From Methanobacteriota archaeon (GTDB lineage: Archaea > Thermoplasmatota > Thermoplasmata > SG8-5), in the NCBI GenBank assembly GCA_013791785.1, contig VMTD01000062.1, positions 1-50,385 of the forward strand: a stretch of 50,385 bases of DNA, written 5' to 3'. Shown in pieces: positions 27,924-36,686 of this stretch. How positions within the stretch are numbered: position 1 is the stretch's first letter; each line of letters opens with the position of its first letter. Position numbers and translations under genes: made by a program. The notes beneath the pieces are model-generated. The model saw only the letters and a list, made by a program, of their open reading frames with translations. It searched no databases and had not been told where the DNA came from.

Positions 27924-29381
27924 ATGCTAAGCAAAGTTCTGATTGCAAACAGGGGCGAGATTGCCGTCCGCATAATGAGGGCCTGCAAGGAACTGGGCAT
28001 TCCGACAGTTGCGGTTTATTCCGATGCAGATAAAACCGCACTTTTCGTCAGATATGCCGATGAGAAGATTCATATAGGGTCCGCACCGGCAGCCCAGAGT
28101 TACCTTGTCAAGGAAAAGATAATCGAGGCCGCGCTACAAACTGGCGCTGACGGTATACACCCTGGCTACGGGTTCATGGCAGAAAATTCCGAATTCGCCA
28201 CCATGTGCGCGAAGAATAATATTGAATTCATCGGACCTCCAGTGCCCGCAATGGAACTAATGTGTTCCAAGATAGACTCCAAGATAAGCATGATAAAGGC
28301 AGGAGTAAGCGTTGTCCCCGGAGTTACCGAGGCCATATCCGATCACGAGAGAGCAAAGAACATAGCTCACGAGATTGGTTACCCTGTCATGCTAAAGGCA
28401 AGTGCCGGCGGCGGCGGTATCGGGATTGTCAAGGTCGAGAATGAATCCGAGATGGAAAAGGCACTTGAATCCGTTAGAAGGCTTGCCAAATCAAGTTTTG
28501 GGGACGATGCAGTGTTCATCGAGAAGTACATTCACGAACCGCATCACGTAGAGTTCCAGGTTATTGGCGACAAGCACGGGCATCTCATCCATGTCTTTGA
28601 TCGCGAATGTTCGGTCCAGAGAAGGAACCAGAAGCTCATAGAGGAAACACCCAGCCAGGCGATATCCCCAGAAATCCGTGAAGCGATGGGAGAACAGGCC
28701 AAGCTTGCGGCAAACACTGCTGGCTATTATAATGCCGGGACCTGCGAGTTCATGTACAAGGACGGAAAATACTACTTTCTGGAAATGAACACAAGATTGC
28801 AGGTGGAACATCCAATAACCGAAATGATTACCGGAGTTGACCTGGCCAGGGAACAGCTGAGAGTTGCTTCCGGACTTGAACTCGAATATAAACAGGAAGA
28901 CATCAAAACCAAGGGCCATTCCATCGAATGCAGGATTAATTTCGAAGACCCATTGAACAAGTTCATGCCATGTCCTGGAAAGATAACCAGGTATGCGGAG
29001 CCATCAGGCCCGGGCATACGCGTGGATTCGGGAATCTATCAGGGTTTCCAGTTTCCGCCATATTACGATTCCATGGGCGCCAAGCTCATAGTCTGGGCAG
29101 AGGACCGTCCCCGCGCAATCGAAAGAATGAAACGTGCGCTCTGGGAGTTCCAGATTGGCGGCGTCAAGACCAACATTCCGTTCCACGAGGTCGTGATGAA
29201 CGACCCGGTTTTCAAGGCGGGCATATACAACACCAGCTATATTCCAAACAACAATATCATGGAACGCGTGGTCAAGTATGTCGAGGAGAAAAAGGCCGCA
29301 GCCGGAAACGGGAAGAAAGTGGCCGCAGCAATGGCCGCGGTCGAGACCGTGATAGCAGCAAGCCAGAGTCAGCAAGGATGA
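27924..29381 (+). CDS. pycA: Pyruvate carboxylase subunit A (biotin carboxylase)
   Basis: ATP-dependent carboxylation of the biotin on PycB. The 485 residues have the biotin-carboxylase N-domain (KVLIANRGEIAVRIMRACKE), the ATP-grasp region with the glycine loop KASAGGGGIGI and the EMNTRLQVEHP catalytic segment, and the C-domain. The last 35 residues are an Ala-rich extension without obvious function. It begins 10 bp after pycB with GTGAGGCGAG as ribosome-binding site, so the two subunits are co-transcribed. Confidence 0.95.
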   Translation: MLSKVLIANRGEIAVRIMRACKELGIPTVAVYSDADKTALFVRYADEKIHIGSAPAAQSYLVKEKIIEAALQTGADGIHPGYGFMAENSEFATMCAKNNIEFIGPPVPAMELMCSKIDSKISMIKAGVSVVPGVTEAISDHERAKNIAHEIGYPVMLKASAGGGGIGIVKVENESEMEKALESVRRLAKSSFGDDAVFIEKYIHEPHHVEFQVIGDKHGHLIHVFDRECSVQRRNQKLIEETPSQAISPEIREAMGEQAKLAANTAGYYNAGTCEFMYKDGKYYFLEMNTRLQVEHPITEMITGVDLAREQLRVASGLELEYKQEDIKTKGHSIECRINFEDPLNKFMPCPGKITRYAEPSGPGIRVDSGIYQGFQFPPYYDSMGAKLIVWAEDRPRAIERMKRALWEFQIGGVKTNIPFHEVVMNDPVFKAGIYNTSYIPNNNIMERVVKYVEEKKAAAGNGKKVAAAMAAVETVIAASQSQQG

Positions 29382-29458
29382 GACTATCTTCAGCAATGAT
29401 TTAAAGTACGGTAAATTTAAATAATGTTAAGAACATTTATACATCAAGGAGGAATCAT

Positions 29459-29803
29459 ATGAAAAAAACAATTCTGATGAAAGCAGGTAAATCGTTGAAT
29501 GACATATACCAGACAGGAAGCTTGTACAGAAATATTTTAAAAACTGACAAGTTGGAAGCGAATATAACCCACCTACTTCCGGGAACAAAGACCAACTCCT
29601 TTAAACATGTGGGCCAGGAGTTCAAATTAATGGTTAAGGGTGAAGTCGAGTATGGCGTAGGCGAGGAAAAATTCATACTCCAGGAAGGTGACATGCTGTT
29701 CCACCACTCCGAGGAGAAACATTGGGCCAAAAATATCGGCAAAGGAGAAGCTGTATTCGTCACGATATCCACCCCGCCGACATTCACATTATTTGAGAAA
29801 TAG
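29459..29803 (+). CDS. Small cupin-domain protein
   Basis: A 114-residue single cupin. A beta-barrel core runs from about residue 40 (PGTKTNSFKHVGQEFKLM, KGEVEYGVGEEKFILQEGD, MLFHHSEEKHWAKN), matching the two cupin motifs with candidate metal ligands His50, Glu54 and the HH/H of the second motif. Substrate unknown; such proteins often bind sugars or small acids or act as sensor domains. It has a strong AAGGAGGA site six bases before the ATG and an AT-rich TAAATTTAAATA upstream (29411-29423), and is followed after 10 bp by birA. Confidence 0.82.
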   Translation: MKKTILMKAGKSLNDIYQTGSLYRNILKTDKLEANITHLLPGTKTNSFKHVGQEFKLMVKGEVEYGVGEEKFILQEGDMLFHHSEEKHWAKNIGKGEAVFVTISTPPTFTLFEK

Positions 29804-29813
29804 GACTTGGACG

Positions 29814-30563
29814 ATGAACCGTAAGTTGGGATTCAAGATAATCCGATACGACCAGATAACATCAACGAACGAAGTCCTTAGAAAACTGGCCGAAGAGGAC
29901 ATTGAACCAGGCACTGTTGTCACAGCCAAGATCCAGACCCAGGGCAAAGGCCGAATGACCAGGAAATGGGAATCCCCTGAAGGCGGCCTATGGATGTCCG
30001 TTCTTCTGGATACCGAGACTGGTTTTGACAATGAGAAGTTCGGACTTCTCCCCCTCATGGCAGGTTCGTCCGTAGCTACTGCGATAATCATGGAATATGA
30101 CCTTGAGGCCGGCGTTAAATGGCCCAATGACGTTTTGGTGAAAGGAAGAAAGATCTGCGGCATTCTCGGAGAGCTTCTTACGGTAAATGATAAGCAGATG
30201 GCCATAATCGGTATTGGCATCAACATCAATAATCCCGTTCAAAATGGGTATGATTTCAGTTCTATTTCCACTTCTGTGGCCGAAGAATTCGGGAAAAAGG
30301 TGAAATTGGAAGTTCTGGAGAACACAATATTGGAAGAACTGAATTTCCGCGCGGAGCTTCTTGAAACCAAGGAATATGATATAATTCTGGAAGACTGGCG
30401 GAATCTTTCGGAAACACTGGGCAAGAAAGTGACAATTCATGCACCGAATAAGAAGATAACTGGCATTGCCAAAGATATTGATGAGAATGGGTCATTGCTT
30501 ATCGAGGGCGAAGATGGACGCGTAACAAAGGTAATTGCCGGGGATTGCGAACATCTGGGATGA
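29814..30563 (+). CDS. birA: Biotin--protein ligase
   Basis: Attaches biotin to Lys577 of PycB using ATP. The 249 residues contain the ligase core: ITSTNEVLRKLA, the biotinoyl-AMP loop QTQGKGRMTRKWESPEGGLWMS (GKGRMTRKW), VKWPNDV with the catalytic lysine, KICGILGE and the glycine-rich GIGININ, followed by the small C-terminal SH3-like domain. There is no N-terminal DNA-binding domain, so it is an enzyme only and not a biotin repressor. The ATG at 29814 is used because it gives the family N terminus; an earlier in-frame codon would overlap the cupin gene. Placement beside pycAB fits its main substrate. Confidence 0.95.
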   Translation: MNRKLGFKIIRYDQITSTNEVLRKLAEEDIEPGTVVTAKIQTQGKGRMTRKWESPEGGLWMSVLLDTETGFDNEKFGLLPLMAGSSVATAIIMEYDLEAGVKWPNDVLVKGRKICGILGELLTVNDKQMAIIGIGININNPVQNGYDFSSISTSVAEEFGKKVKLEVLENTILEELNFRAELLETKEYDIILEDWRNLSETLGKKVTIHAPNKKITGIAKDIDENGSLLIEGEDGRVTKVIAGDCEHLG

Positions 30564-30601
30564 GTGCTCATATTCGCTCAAATTTCCTGTTGTCCATTGA
30601 G

Positions 30602-30833
30602 TGATAAAGGCCGGGAACCCCCCGGTTTTTAAACCGGGGATGAGAGGCCATTTACACGGATATAAACAAAAAAATAGACCGCCATGCTCGTATGCATGAC
30701 CTGCCATGCATCGCGTACATATATCAACATCTGAAATCAAAGCTAATCGGCTTTGATAATCAGGTGCATGGCCCCTGGGTAAACTTCCAGCCCTGGCAAC
30801 AAACGCCAGCTCCTTTAGGGGCTGGTAGTTTAC
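30602..30833 (+). mobile_element. Structured IS200/IS605-like non-autonomous element, copy D
   Basis: A 232-bp copy starting TGATAAAGG after TTGAG and ending GTAGTTTAC, filling the gap between birA and convergent glnA. Its inner hairpin is the longest (CCCCGGTTT/AAACCGGGG), with GCCATGC/GCATGGC, TGCATG/CATGCA and ATCAAAGC/GCTTTGAT downstream. It is nearly identical to copy A except in the inner hairpin, whose two arms differ together. Confidence 0.7.
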
Positions 30834-30858
30834 GGTTCAATGAAAATAATCCAGTACC

Positions 30859-32181
30859 TCAAATGACACTCAAGTACTTGTCAATCTCCCATTTCGTTAC
30901 CTGGGTCCTGTACTCGTTCCATTCTTTTGTCTGAATGTACAGATAATTTTCAAATATGTGGGGCCCGAGGGTTTCCAGCACCAGTTCGCTCTTCTCCATG
31001 TAGGAAAGCGCATGACCGAGGTTGGCTGGCAGCGTGTCGATTTTGTAAAGCTCCCTTTCTCTCTGGCTAAGTGAATAAATGTCCTTGTAGACCGGTTCCG
31101 GCGGTTCAACCCTGTCCTCTATGCCCTTCAGTCCGGCAGCCAGCATGAGCGCGAATTGGAGATACGGATTGCCTGCCGGGTCCGGGTTTCTGAGTTCAAC
31201 TCTGGTGGCATTTCCGCGCTTGGCCGGGATTCGGATGAGAGCGCTGCGGTTCTCGGTGGACCAGGCAATGTATGTTGGAGCCTCGTATCCCGGCACGAGC
31301 CGCTTGTATGAGTTCACCTTGGAATTGAGTATGGCCGCAATCTCCTTGGAGTATTTCAGAAGACCACCCATGTAGTGCATTGCAGTCTCGCTCAGTTCAT
31401 GCAACCCGTCCGGGTCGTGAAATATGTTCTTTCCGTTGGCGAAAAGGGACTGGTGGGTGTGCATCCCGGTGCCGTTCACTCCGAAGATGGGCTTGGGCAT
31501 GAATGTGGCATGAAGATTGTACTTCAGCGCTATCACCTTGGCTACGTATCTGAGGGTCACCACCCTGTCAGCGGTGATCAAGGCATCCGCGTAATGAAAA
31601 TTTATCTCATGCTGGCCGGATGCGCATTCGTGATGTGATGTATATACCTGGAAACCGAGTTTTTCCAATGTGGAACATATATCTTCTCTGACATTCTCCG
31701 CGAGGTCCAGAGGGGAAAGGTCAAAATAGCCGCCGTTATCATTCGGTATTGTAGTTATTTGCCCGTCCAGGATTTTGAATAGGAAGAACTCGCATTCGGG
31801 TCCGGTGTTGAATTCATAGCCCATATCGGCCGCTTTCTTCACCATCCTCTCCAGGACGTATTTGGGGTCCCCGGGGAAACGTTTGCCGTTTGGCATGTAT
31901 ATGTCACAGTTAATTCTTGCAGTGGGCCGTTTCTCGATCTCGTCCGGCATTATGGAAAAGGATGAATAATCGGGATTTGCGATGAGGTCGGATTCCTCGA
32001 TTGTGGCATAACCTATGATGGACGATGCATCGAAGGCTATTCCATCGTCGAGAACTTCCTCCAGCCTGCGTGCCGGTACCACGATATTCTTCGGGGTCCC
32101 CAGGATATCGGTGAGTTGCAATCTGATGTACTCCAACCCTTTCTCCGAAGCGATTTTCAAAATCTCTTCCTTTGATGTCAT
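30859..32181 (-). CDS. glnA: Glutamine synthetase type I
   Basis: ATP-dependent ligation of ammonia to glutamate. The 440 residues include the beta-grasp N domain (LQLTDILGTPKNI, GIAFDASSI), metal/glutamate-binding GPECEFFLF and SGQHEINF, NGTGMHTHQSLF, and the C-terminal NPYLQFALMLAAGL. The length and lack of the adenylylated-tyrosine region of GSI-beta point to the GSI-alpha type found in archaea and Gram-positive bacteria, normally regulated by feedback and PII-like partners. It is divergent from the DUF362 gene and preceded by CCGTGA. Its product glutamine is the nitrogen donor for GlmS. Confidence 0.97.
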   Translation of the reverse strand: MTSKEEILKIASEKGLEYIRLQLTDILGTPKNIVVPARRLEEVLDDGIAFDASSIIGYATIEESDLIANPDYSSFSIMPDEIEKRPTARINCDIYMPNGKRFPGDPKYVLERMVKKAADMGYEFNTGPECEFFLFKILDGQITTIPNDNGGYFDLSPLDLAENVREDICSTLEKLGFQVYTSHHECASGQHEINFHYADALITADRVVTLRYVAKVIALKYNLHATFMPKPIFGVNGTGMHTHQSLFANGKNIFHDPDGLHELSETAMHYMGGLLKYSKEIAAILNSKVNSYKRLVPGYEAPTYIAWSTENRSALIRIPAKRGNATRVELRNPDPAGNPYLQFALMLAAGLKGIEDRVEPPEPVYKDIYSLSQRERELYKIDTLPANLGHALSYMEKSELVLETLGPHIFENYLYIQTKEWNEYRTQVTKWEIDKYLSVI

Positions 32182-32271
32182 GTCACGGTTGAAACCTTAT
32201 CAGTGATTTGTATTTTTCTATAGCATCAAATTAGCATCATAGATAAATACAAGAATTCCGATTACAGGCCC

Positions 32272-33378
32272 ATGACCTCGAAAGTGTATTTCATTCCGTT
32301 CGGTGCCAGCAAGGGTTCCGAGAACAACGGACGCAAGATTACTGCATTGTTTGAAAAGGCGGGACTTGCCGATTGCATATCCAAAGGAGACCTCGTTGCT
32401 ATAAAGATGCATTTTGGGGAATCCGGCAACACAACGTTCGTGAGCCCGGTCCTGGTAAGGTCCATCGTTGATTCGGTCAAAAAAGCCGGCGGCAGCCCCT
32501 TCCTTACGGATACCAACACCCTTTACTACGGTTCGAGGTCCAATGCGGTCGATCACCTGAACACAGCCTATGCCCATGGGTTCCTTCCCAGCGTCGTGGA
32601 TGCGCCTGTGGTAATCGCGGACGGGCTCACAGGAAAAAACGACATGGAAGTGGAAGTTAATCTCAAACACTTTGACAGGGTAAAGCTGGCCTCTGCCGCG
32701 GTCCAGGCCGACGCGATAATCGTGGCATCCCATTTCAAATGCCACATGGTAGGCGGCATAGGCGGCGCAATAAAGAACATGGGCATGGGTTTCGGGACCA
32801 GGGCAGGAAAGCAACAGATGCACTCCGACATGAAGCCGCAAGTAGACCTGGAAATGTGCATCGGCTGCGGGAACTGCGCAAAGTGGTGCCCGCAGAGCGC
32901 CATTACCATCACCGACGGCAAGGCCCATATCGACGAGGAAAAATGCTATGGCTGCGGTGAATGCCTCATCACATGCACACCCAGGGCAATCAAGATCAGA
33001 TGGGATTCCTCGGCCAGTTCATTGCAGGAGAAGATGGTGGAATACTGCATGGGCGTGGTGAAAGGAAAGGAGGGAAAGGTCGGGTACATCACATTTGTCA
33101 TGAATGTAACGCCCCATTGCGACTGTGCAGGATGGAGCGATACGCCGATAGTATCTGACATAGGGATACTGGCATCGAAGGACCCTGTGGCCCTGGACCA
33201 GGCCTGTGCGGATATGGTGGTGGCTGCGGAACCGAACACGCATTCCAAGATAGGGCCGGGCGTGAAGAAGGGACTGGACAACATACGCGCGGCGAACGAC
33301 ATTGACTGGTCTTTCCAGCTGGCTTACGGCGAGGAAGTGGGGCTGGGTTCGAGGAAATATGAGATGATAACAATTTAA
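32272..33378 (+). CDS. DUF362 protein with two 4Fe-4S clusters
   Basis: A 368-residue protein: DUF362 sequence (about residues 1-190, including HFGESGNTTFVSP and SHFKCHMVGGIGGAIKNMGMG), then a two-cluster ferredoxin insert (CIGCGNCAKWCP and CYGCGECLITCTP, about 198-245), then the rest of DUF362 (DCAGWSDTPIVSDIGILASKDPVALDQA). The role is unproven; it is probably a soluble iron-sulfur redox or maturation protein that could exchange electrons with the ferredoxin pool served by NifJ. No membrane segment. It is a single gene divergent from glnA, with the ATG at 32272 chosen from the alignment-like N terminus. Confidence 0.87.
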   Translation: MTSKVYFIPFGASKGSENNGRKITALFEKAGLADCISKGDLVAIKMHFGESGNTTFVSPVLVRSIVDSVKKAGGSPFLTDTNTLYYGSRSNAVDHLNTAYAHGFLPSVVDAPVVIADGLTGKNDMEVEVNLKHFDRVKLASAAVQADAIIVASHFKCHMVGGIGGAIKNMGMGFGTRAGKQQMHSDMKPQVDLEMCIGCGNCAKWCPQSAITITDGKAHIDEEKCYGCGECLITCTPRAIKIRWDSSASSLQEKMVEYCMGVVKGKEGKVGYITFVMNVTPHCDCAGWSDTPIVSDIGILASKDPVALDQACADMVVAAEPNTHSKIGPGVKKGLDNIRAANDIDWSFQLAYGEEVGLGSRKYEMITI

Positions 33379-33441
33379 TCTGTATTCCAGCAAAACATTC
33401 ATAAAGGCGAGATGGTATTGAGTTAGATGGTTAAGGATAAA

Positions 33442-34443
33442 ATGAAAATACTCATTGCTGAAGATGACAAGTCCTCTAGAATCCTTCTGGAAAAACTCAC
33501 TCAAAAGATGGGCCATGAAACAATTTCAACTTCAAATGGCCGCGAGGCATTGAAAGCTTTCAAAGAGAATGAGATTGATATTGCCATTCTTGATTGGATG
33601 ATGCCAGAGATGGACGGTATCGAACTATGTATAAAAATCAGAGAATTGGAGGAAGGAACCGATACCCCTACGTATATCTTCATGGTGACGTCTAGGTCAA
33701 AGGCCAAGGATATGGTGCAAGCACTCACTATTGGTGTTGATGATTTTCTCACAAAACCCGTGGATAGGCACATGTTGGAACAAAGGATAGAAATGGGACT
33801 CAAATACCAAGATTTTCAAAAGAATATAAATAAATTAACACACACACCCCACCTCATTCTAATAGAAGAACACAATAATTTTCGAAATTTGATACATATA
33901 TTTGACATTATTCATGATGAACTTGAGAATGGAGTTTCGGAAAAATTATTGGAATGGTCTGTTTCTACGATGGCCACGTTGTTATTGAATCTTCATTTTG
34001 AAAAAGAAAAACTATATTTTCTATCATTTTACAACCCTATGTCTTTACAACAATTAGATTGGTTCGGTGAAGCGTCTGAAATACCGTTTGTGGTTATTAC
34101 TGAAGAGCATAAAGAAATCGAATTAAGTATGATGGATTTAATGGGTGATATCTCACAATATATATTAGGCGATATATCCCCCGCTGATACTCTTAAATTG
34201 TCTATCAAATCATTTACTGGATTGTTGCTCCGGCATATGAACAAAGAGGAGAAAATATTATTTCCATTTACCCTGAAATATTTATCCGATGATGATATGT
34301 TAAAGTTCAAGGCTGAATTTAGACAAAAGGACAAGATATTTGGCCAAAAGATTATTGATATAAAAAACTATGAGATAGCTAAAGTATTAAACCTGATAAC
34401 AGAGAATGAGGAAAATATTAGGACATGGAGGTCAACAGAATGA
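33442..34443 (+). CDS. Response regulator with C-terminal hemerythrin (HHE) domain
   Basis: Residues 1-120 form a CheY-like receiver with acidic pocket D8/D9, phospho-acceptor D51 (ILDWMMPEMDG), T83 (MVTSR) and K105 (TKPVD), all conserved. Residues about 135-285 are a four-helix HHE domain with likely di-iron ligands H144 (EEHNNF), H185-x3-E189 (HFEKE), H223 (EEHKEIE) and H265-x3-E269 (HMNKE). It may therefore couple phosphorylation to oxygen, NO or iron-redox sensing; this is inference. There is no DNA-binding domain and no histidine kinase nearby. The start at 33442 matches the homologous third regulator; an in-frame ATG at 33427 is possible. The region is visibly AT-richer than its neighbours. 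Confidence 0.85.
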   Translation: MKILIAEDDKSSRILLEKLTQKMGHETISTSNGREALKAFKENEIDIAILDWMMPEMDGIELCIKIRELEEGTDTPTYIFMVTSRSKAKDMVQALTIGVDDFLTKPVDRHMLEQRIEMGLKYQDFQKNINKLTHTPHLILIEEHNNFRNLIHIFDIIHDELENGVSEKLLEWSVSTMATLLLNLHFEKEKLYFLSFYNPMSLQQLDWFGEASEIPFVVITEEHKEIELSMMDLMGDISQYILGDISPADTLKLSIKSFTGLLLRHMNKEEKILFPFTLKYLSDDDMLKFKAEFRQKDKIFGQKIIDIKNYEIAKVLNLITENEENIRTWRSTE

Positions 34444-34847
34444 ATATCCTTGTTGTGGATGATAACCGAATGGATCGGATGTTAATTGAAAATGTCCTTA
34501 AAAAACATGGTTACAGGATAATTACAGCCAATGATGGAGAAGAAGCTTTAAATGCCTATAATAAAGATTCGTTTGATTTGATTATTATTGACTGGATGAT
34601 GCCTCCCGCCGGTGGCTTGAATATATGTAAGGAAATACGCAAGATTGAAGCCGAAACTGGTGGGTTCTGTTATGTTATTATGGTGACTGGCAAAAATTTG
34701 GTTGAAGATGAAGTGCGCGCATTTGAGGCCGGTGTTAACGATTTTATTTCCAAGCCTTTTGATCAAGCAATCCTTGTTGCAAGGGTGAAAGCAGGCATGA
34801 AAATAGTTAATGACAGAAAGACATTAACACAAGCGACCTGTGAGTAA
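34440..34847 (+). CDS. Stand-alone CheY-like response regulator
   Basis: A 135-residue receiver domain without output domain: D7/D8 acidic pair (VVDDN), phospho-acceptor Asp51 (IIIDWMMPP), MVTGKN with the conserved Thr, and ISKPFD with the Lys. The ATG at 34440 overlaps the stop of the preceding gene (ATGA) and has GGAGG at 34428-34432, so the two are translationally coupled. A short phospho-relay or competing phosphate sink is plausible. Low GC like its neighbours. Confidence 0.88.
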   Translation: MNILVVDDNRMDRMLIENVLKKHGYRIITANDGEEALNAYNKDSFDLIIIDWMMPPAGGLNICKEIRKIEAETGGFCYVIMVTGKNLVEDEVRAFEAGVNDFISKPFDQAILVARVKAGMKIVNDRKTLTQATCE

Positions 34848-34954
34848 TCTAATGTATATTTATTCATAAGAATACCAATGGCCGATTTAAATAAGCTTTA
34901 AATAAACCCATATGATTAATGCCCCTATCCATCCTTTGAAAAGGGGGGTTCAAA

Positions 34955-36121
34955 ATGAAAGTACTGGTAGCTGAAGACAACAGAGCATCACGGGTCCTAT
35001 TGGAAAAATTGTTAAGTATTCAGGATTATGAGGTTATTTCCACCGATGATGGTGAGAAGGCCCTGGAACTACACGATATTCATGATTTCGATATGATTTT
35101 TCTGGATTGGGTAATGCGTAAACTACCAGCCCCTAAAGTGGCTGGCGTTTGTTGCAAGGGCTGGAAGTTTACCCAGGGGCCATGCACCTGATTTATCAAA
35201 GCCTGACAGCTTTGATTTTCTGCGCAACAGATTGAGCGGTGCATGGCGGATCTCTTTTCGTTATATTCGTGTAAATGGCCTCTCATCCCCGGCTTAAAAA
35301 CCGGGGGGTTCCCGGCCTTTATCACTAAATTAAATGGAATCGAGGTCGCTACTGAGATACGAAAACAGCCAAAAGCATCAGGGAAAACCCCTTACATCAT
35401 CATGGTAACTTCAAAGTCTGGCCAAGAAAATATGTTGCTTGCTTTAGAGGCTGGCGTTGATGACTTCATATCCAAACCGATTGACAGTAGCATTCTGATA
35501 TCCCGAATAAAGGTGGTGGAAAGACAAAGAAAGGAATTGACTACCAACGCAATGTCAATACTGATGGAAGAACACATAGCTTTGGCACGGATGTCCAGAG
35601 TGTTCGAAACACTCGCTGAAAAAATCGGGAAAAATCCCCTTTCCAACGCACTTTTGGAATGGGTCAGTTCCACTGCAATTATGCTGGATACTAAAGTACA
35701 TCACAAAAAGGAAGACATTTTCATGATGATATTCCTGGAAAGGGTCCTAAAGGAACACGGCGAGTCTCCAAATTCCAGAATATTTTCAAGGACATCGTTG
35801 AAAACAATCGAGGATGAACATGAAGAATTGAAAATCATCCTGGCAGATATACAAAACAAGGTAAAATGGTATCTCGAAAAGAAGAAAGGTGCGGATTTAA
35901 CATTGAAAAAAGCCATTAATGATTATGTCCACCTCTTGCAAATACATATGGAACGCGAGGACAAATACCTATTCCCACTCAGTTACAAATATCTCACGGA
36001 AGACGATATGGGTCGAATGCTGGCTGAATTTGAAAACGTTGAATTAAAGGTTGGAATCAAGAAGCTAGATAAAAGGTTGGAGCAGATAATCAAAGCAGAA
36101 GCAATCTTGAATATTAAGTAA
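34955..36121 (+). pseudogene. REC-hemerythrin response regulator interrupted by mobile repeat copy E
   Basis: A paralogue of the regulator at 33442. The reading frame MKVLVAEDN..FLDWVM runs to 35117, breaks into the 207-bp element at 35118-35324, and resumes as LNGIEVATEIRK to the stop at 36121. Deleting exactly 35118-35324 joins ATGC to CTAAATTA and restores M-P-K-L-N-G, matching the conserved DWMMPEMDG motif, in frame, for a 319-residue protein with a receiver and an HHE domain (EEHIALA, HHKKED, DEHEEL, HMERED). As it stands, translation from the normal start ends inside the element after 78 residues. An ATG within the element (35243) opens a frame through the rest, but its use is unsupported. 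GGGGGG precedes the original ATG. Confidence 0.85.
35118..35324 (-). mobile_element. Structured IS200/IS605-like non-autonomous element, copy E (inside a gene)
   Basis: A 207-bp reverse-oriented copy. On the minus strand it starts TGATAAAGG after TTTAG and ends GTAGTTTAC before GCAT. There is no target duplication: host sequence on both sides joins without gain or loss. It has the shortened hairpin region but an extended GCCATGCACC/GGTGCATGGC stem, and the ATCAAAGC/GCTTTGAT and GTAAAC hairpins. This copy fixes the element ends to the base. Confidence 0.85.
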
Positions 36122-36131
36122 AATAGAAAAG

Positions 36132-36206
36132 CGGACGCGGGGGGATTCGAACCCCCGGTTTACAGCTTAGGAGGCTGTCGCCATATCCTGGCTAGGCTAC
36201 GCGTCC
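36132..36206 (-). tRNA. tRNA-Arg (CCT)
   Basis: On the minus strand: acceptor GGACGCG/CGCGTCC, T8-A9, D arm GCC..GGC, anticodon stem ACAGC/GCTGT with loop CTCCTAA (anticodon CCT, reading AGG), and T arm GGGGG-TTCGAAT-CCCCC. The discriminator is G. CCA is not encoded and no intron is seen. Its 3' end faces the AT-rich regulator cluster. Confidence 0.95.
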
Positions 36207-36293
36207 ACAATGAAGGATACGGTTGCGCCAATAATCCTTCTCTGTTGCATTGGGGTGCAAACAAAACCAGCTTAAAATAAGTTGTGTTTATGT

Positions 36294-36489
36294 GTAAGTG
36301 GTCAGCCTTCAGAAGTTATAATCCCGCAATAACAGATTTGATTTTCTAACTGGCTGTTCTAATCTGTTCCTGTATCAGCTATATCAAATTGCCGTAATTT
36401 ATTGGCAGAGTTATCTGTAGTAATAGAGAAGAACTTGTGGATACGGACCACTTACCGTTGTAAGGGGCTTCACAACAGTGACCTCTTAC
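36294..36489 (-). mobile_element. 196-bp inverted-repeat MITE with 8-bp TSD, copy 2
   Basis: Same element as 25813-26008 but inverted and of identical length, with internal base differences. It is flanked by perfect 8-bp direct repeats GTTTATGT (36286-36293 and 36490-36497). It fills much of the gap between tRNA-Arg and aglB. The remaining parts of this 480-bp gap show only the aglB promoter and ordinary AT-rich sequence. Confidence 0.8.
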
Positions 36490-36628
36490 GTTTATGTCAC
36501 AATCGAACATTCAATATAGTGGACGTTATTGTAGGCGATAAGATTCGATGATCGAATTTGTACATTGCAACCCCCTTCGTAAAACAAGCTGGCTATGTAT
36601 TAATTTTACTATCTTCATATATGCAAAA

Positions 36629-36640
36629 CAATATATATAA
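36629..36640 (+). promoter_or_regulatory. TATA box for aglB
   Basis: CAATATATATAA; the transcript should start near 36660, which excludes the in-frame ATG codons before that point and supports the ATG at 36687 (GGTGA site at about 36678-36682). Confidence 0.5.
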
Positions 36641-36686
36641 CAAGAGTATGGTGGTCGCTACCCAAATTGTTAAACTGGTGAATAGA

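Noticed and set aside
29688-30563. Longer birA starting inside the cupin gene
   Set aside because: The extra residues are out-of-frame cupin sequence; the ATG at 29814 gives the normal biotin ligase start.
35243-36121. Separate gene starting at an ATG inside mobile-repeat copy E
   Set aside because: The first 30 or so residues come from the element and the rest is the tail of the interrupted regulator; no good ribosome-binding site is present. It is treated as part of the pseudogene.
33379-36206. Integrated island with tRNA-Arg as attachment site
   Set aside because: No duplicate of the tRNA 3' end and no integrase were found on the other side of the regulator cluster within the window; kept only as a possibility in the regulator finding.
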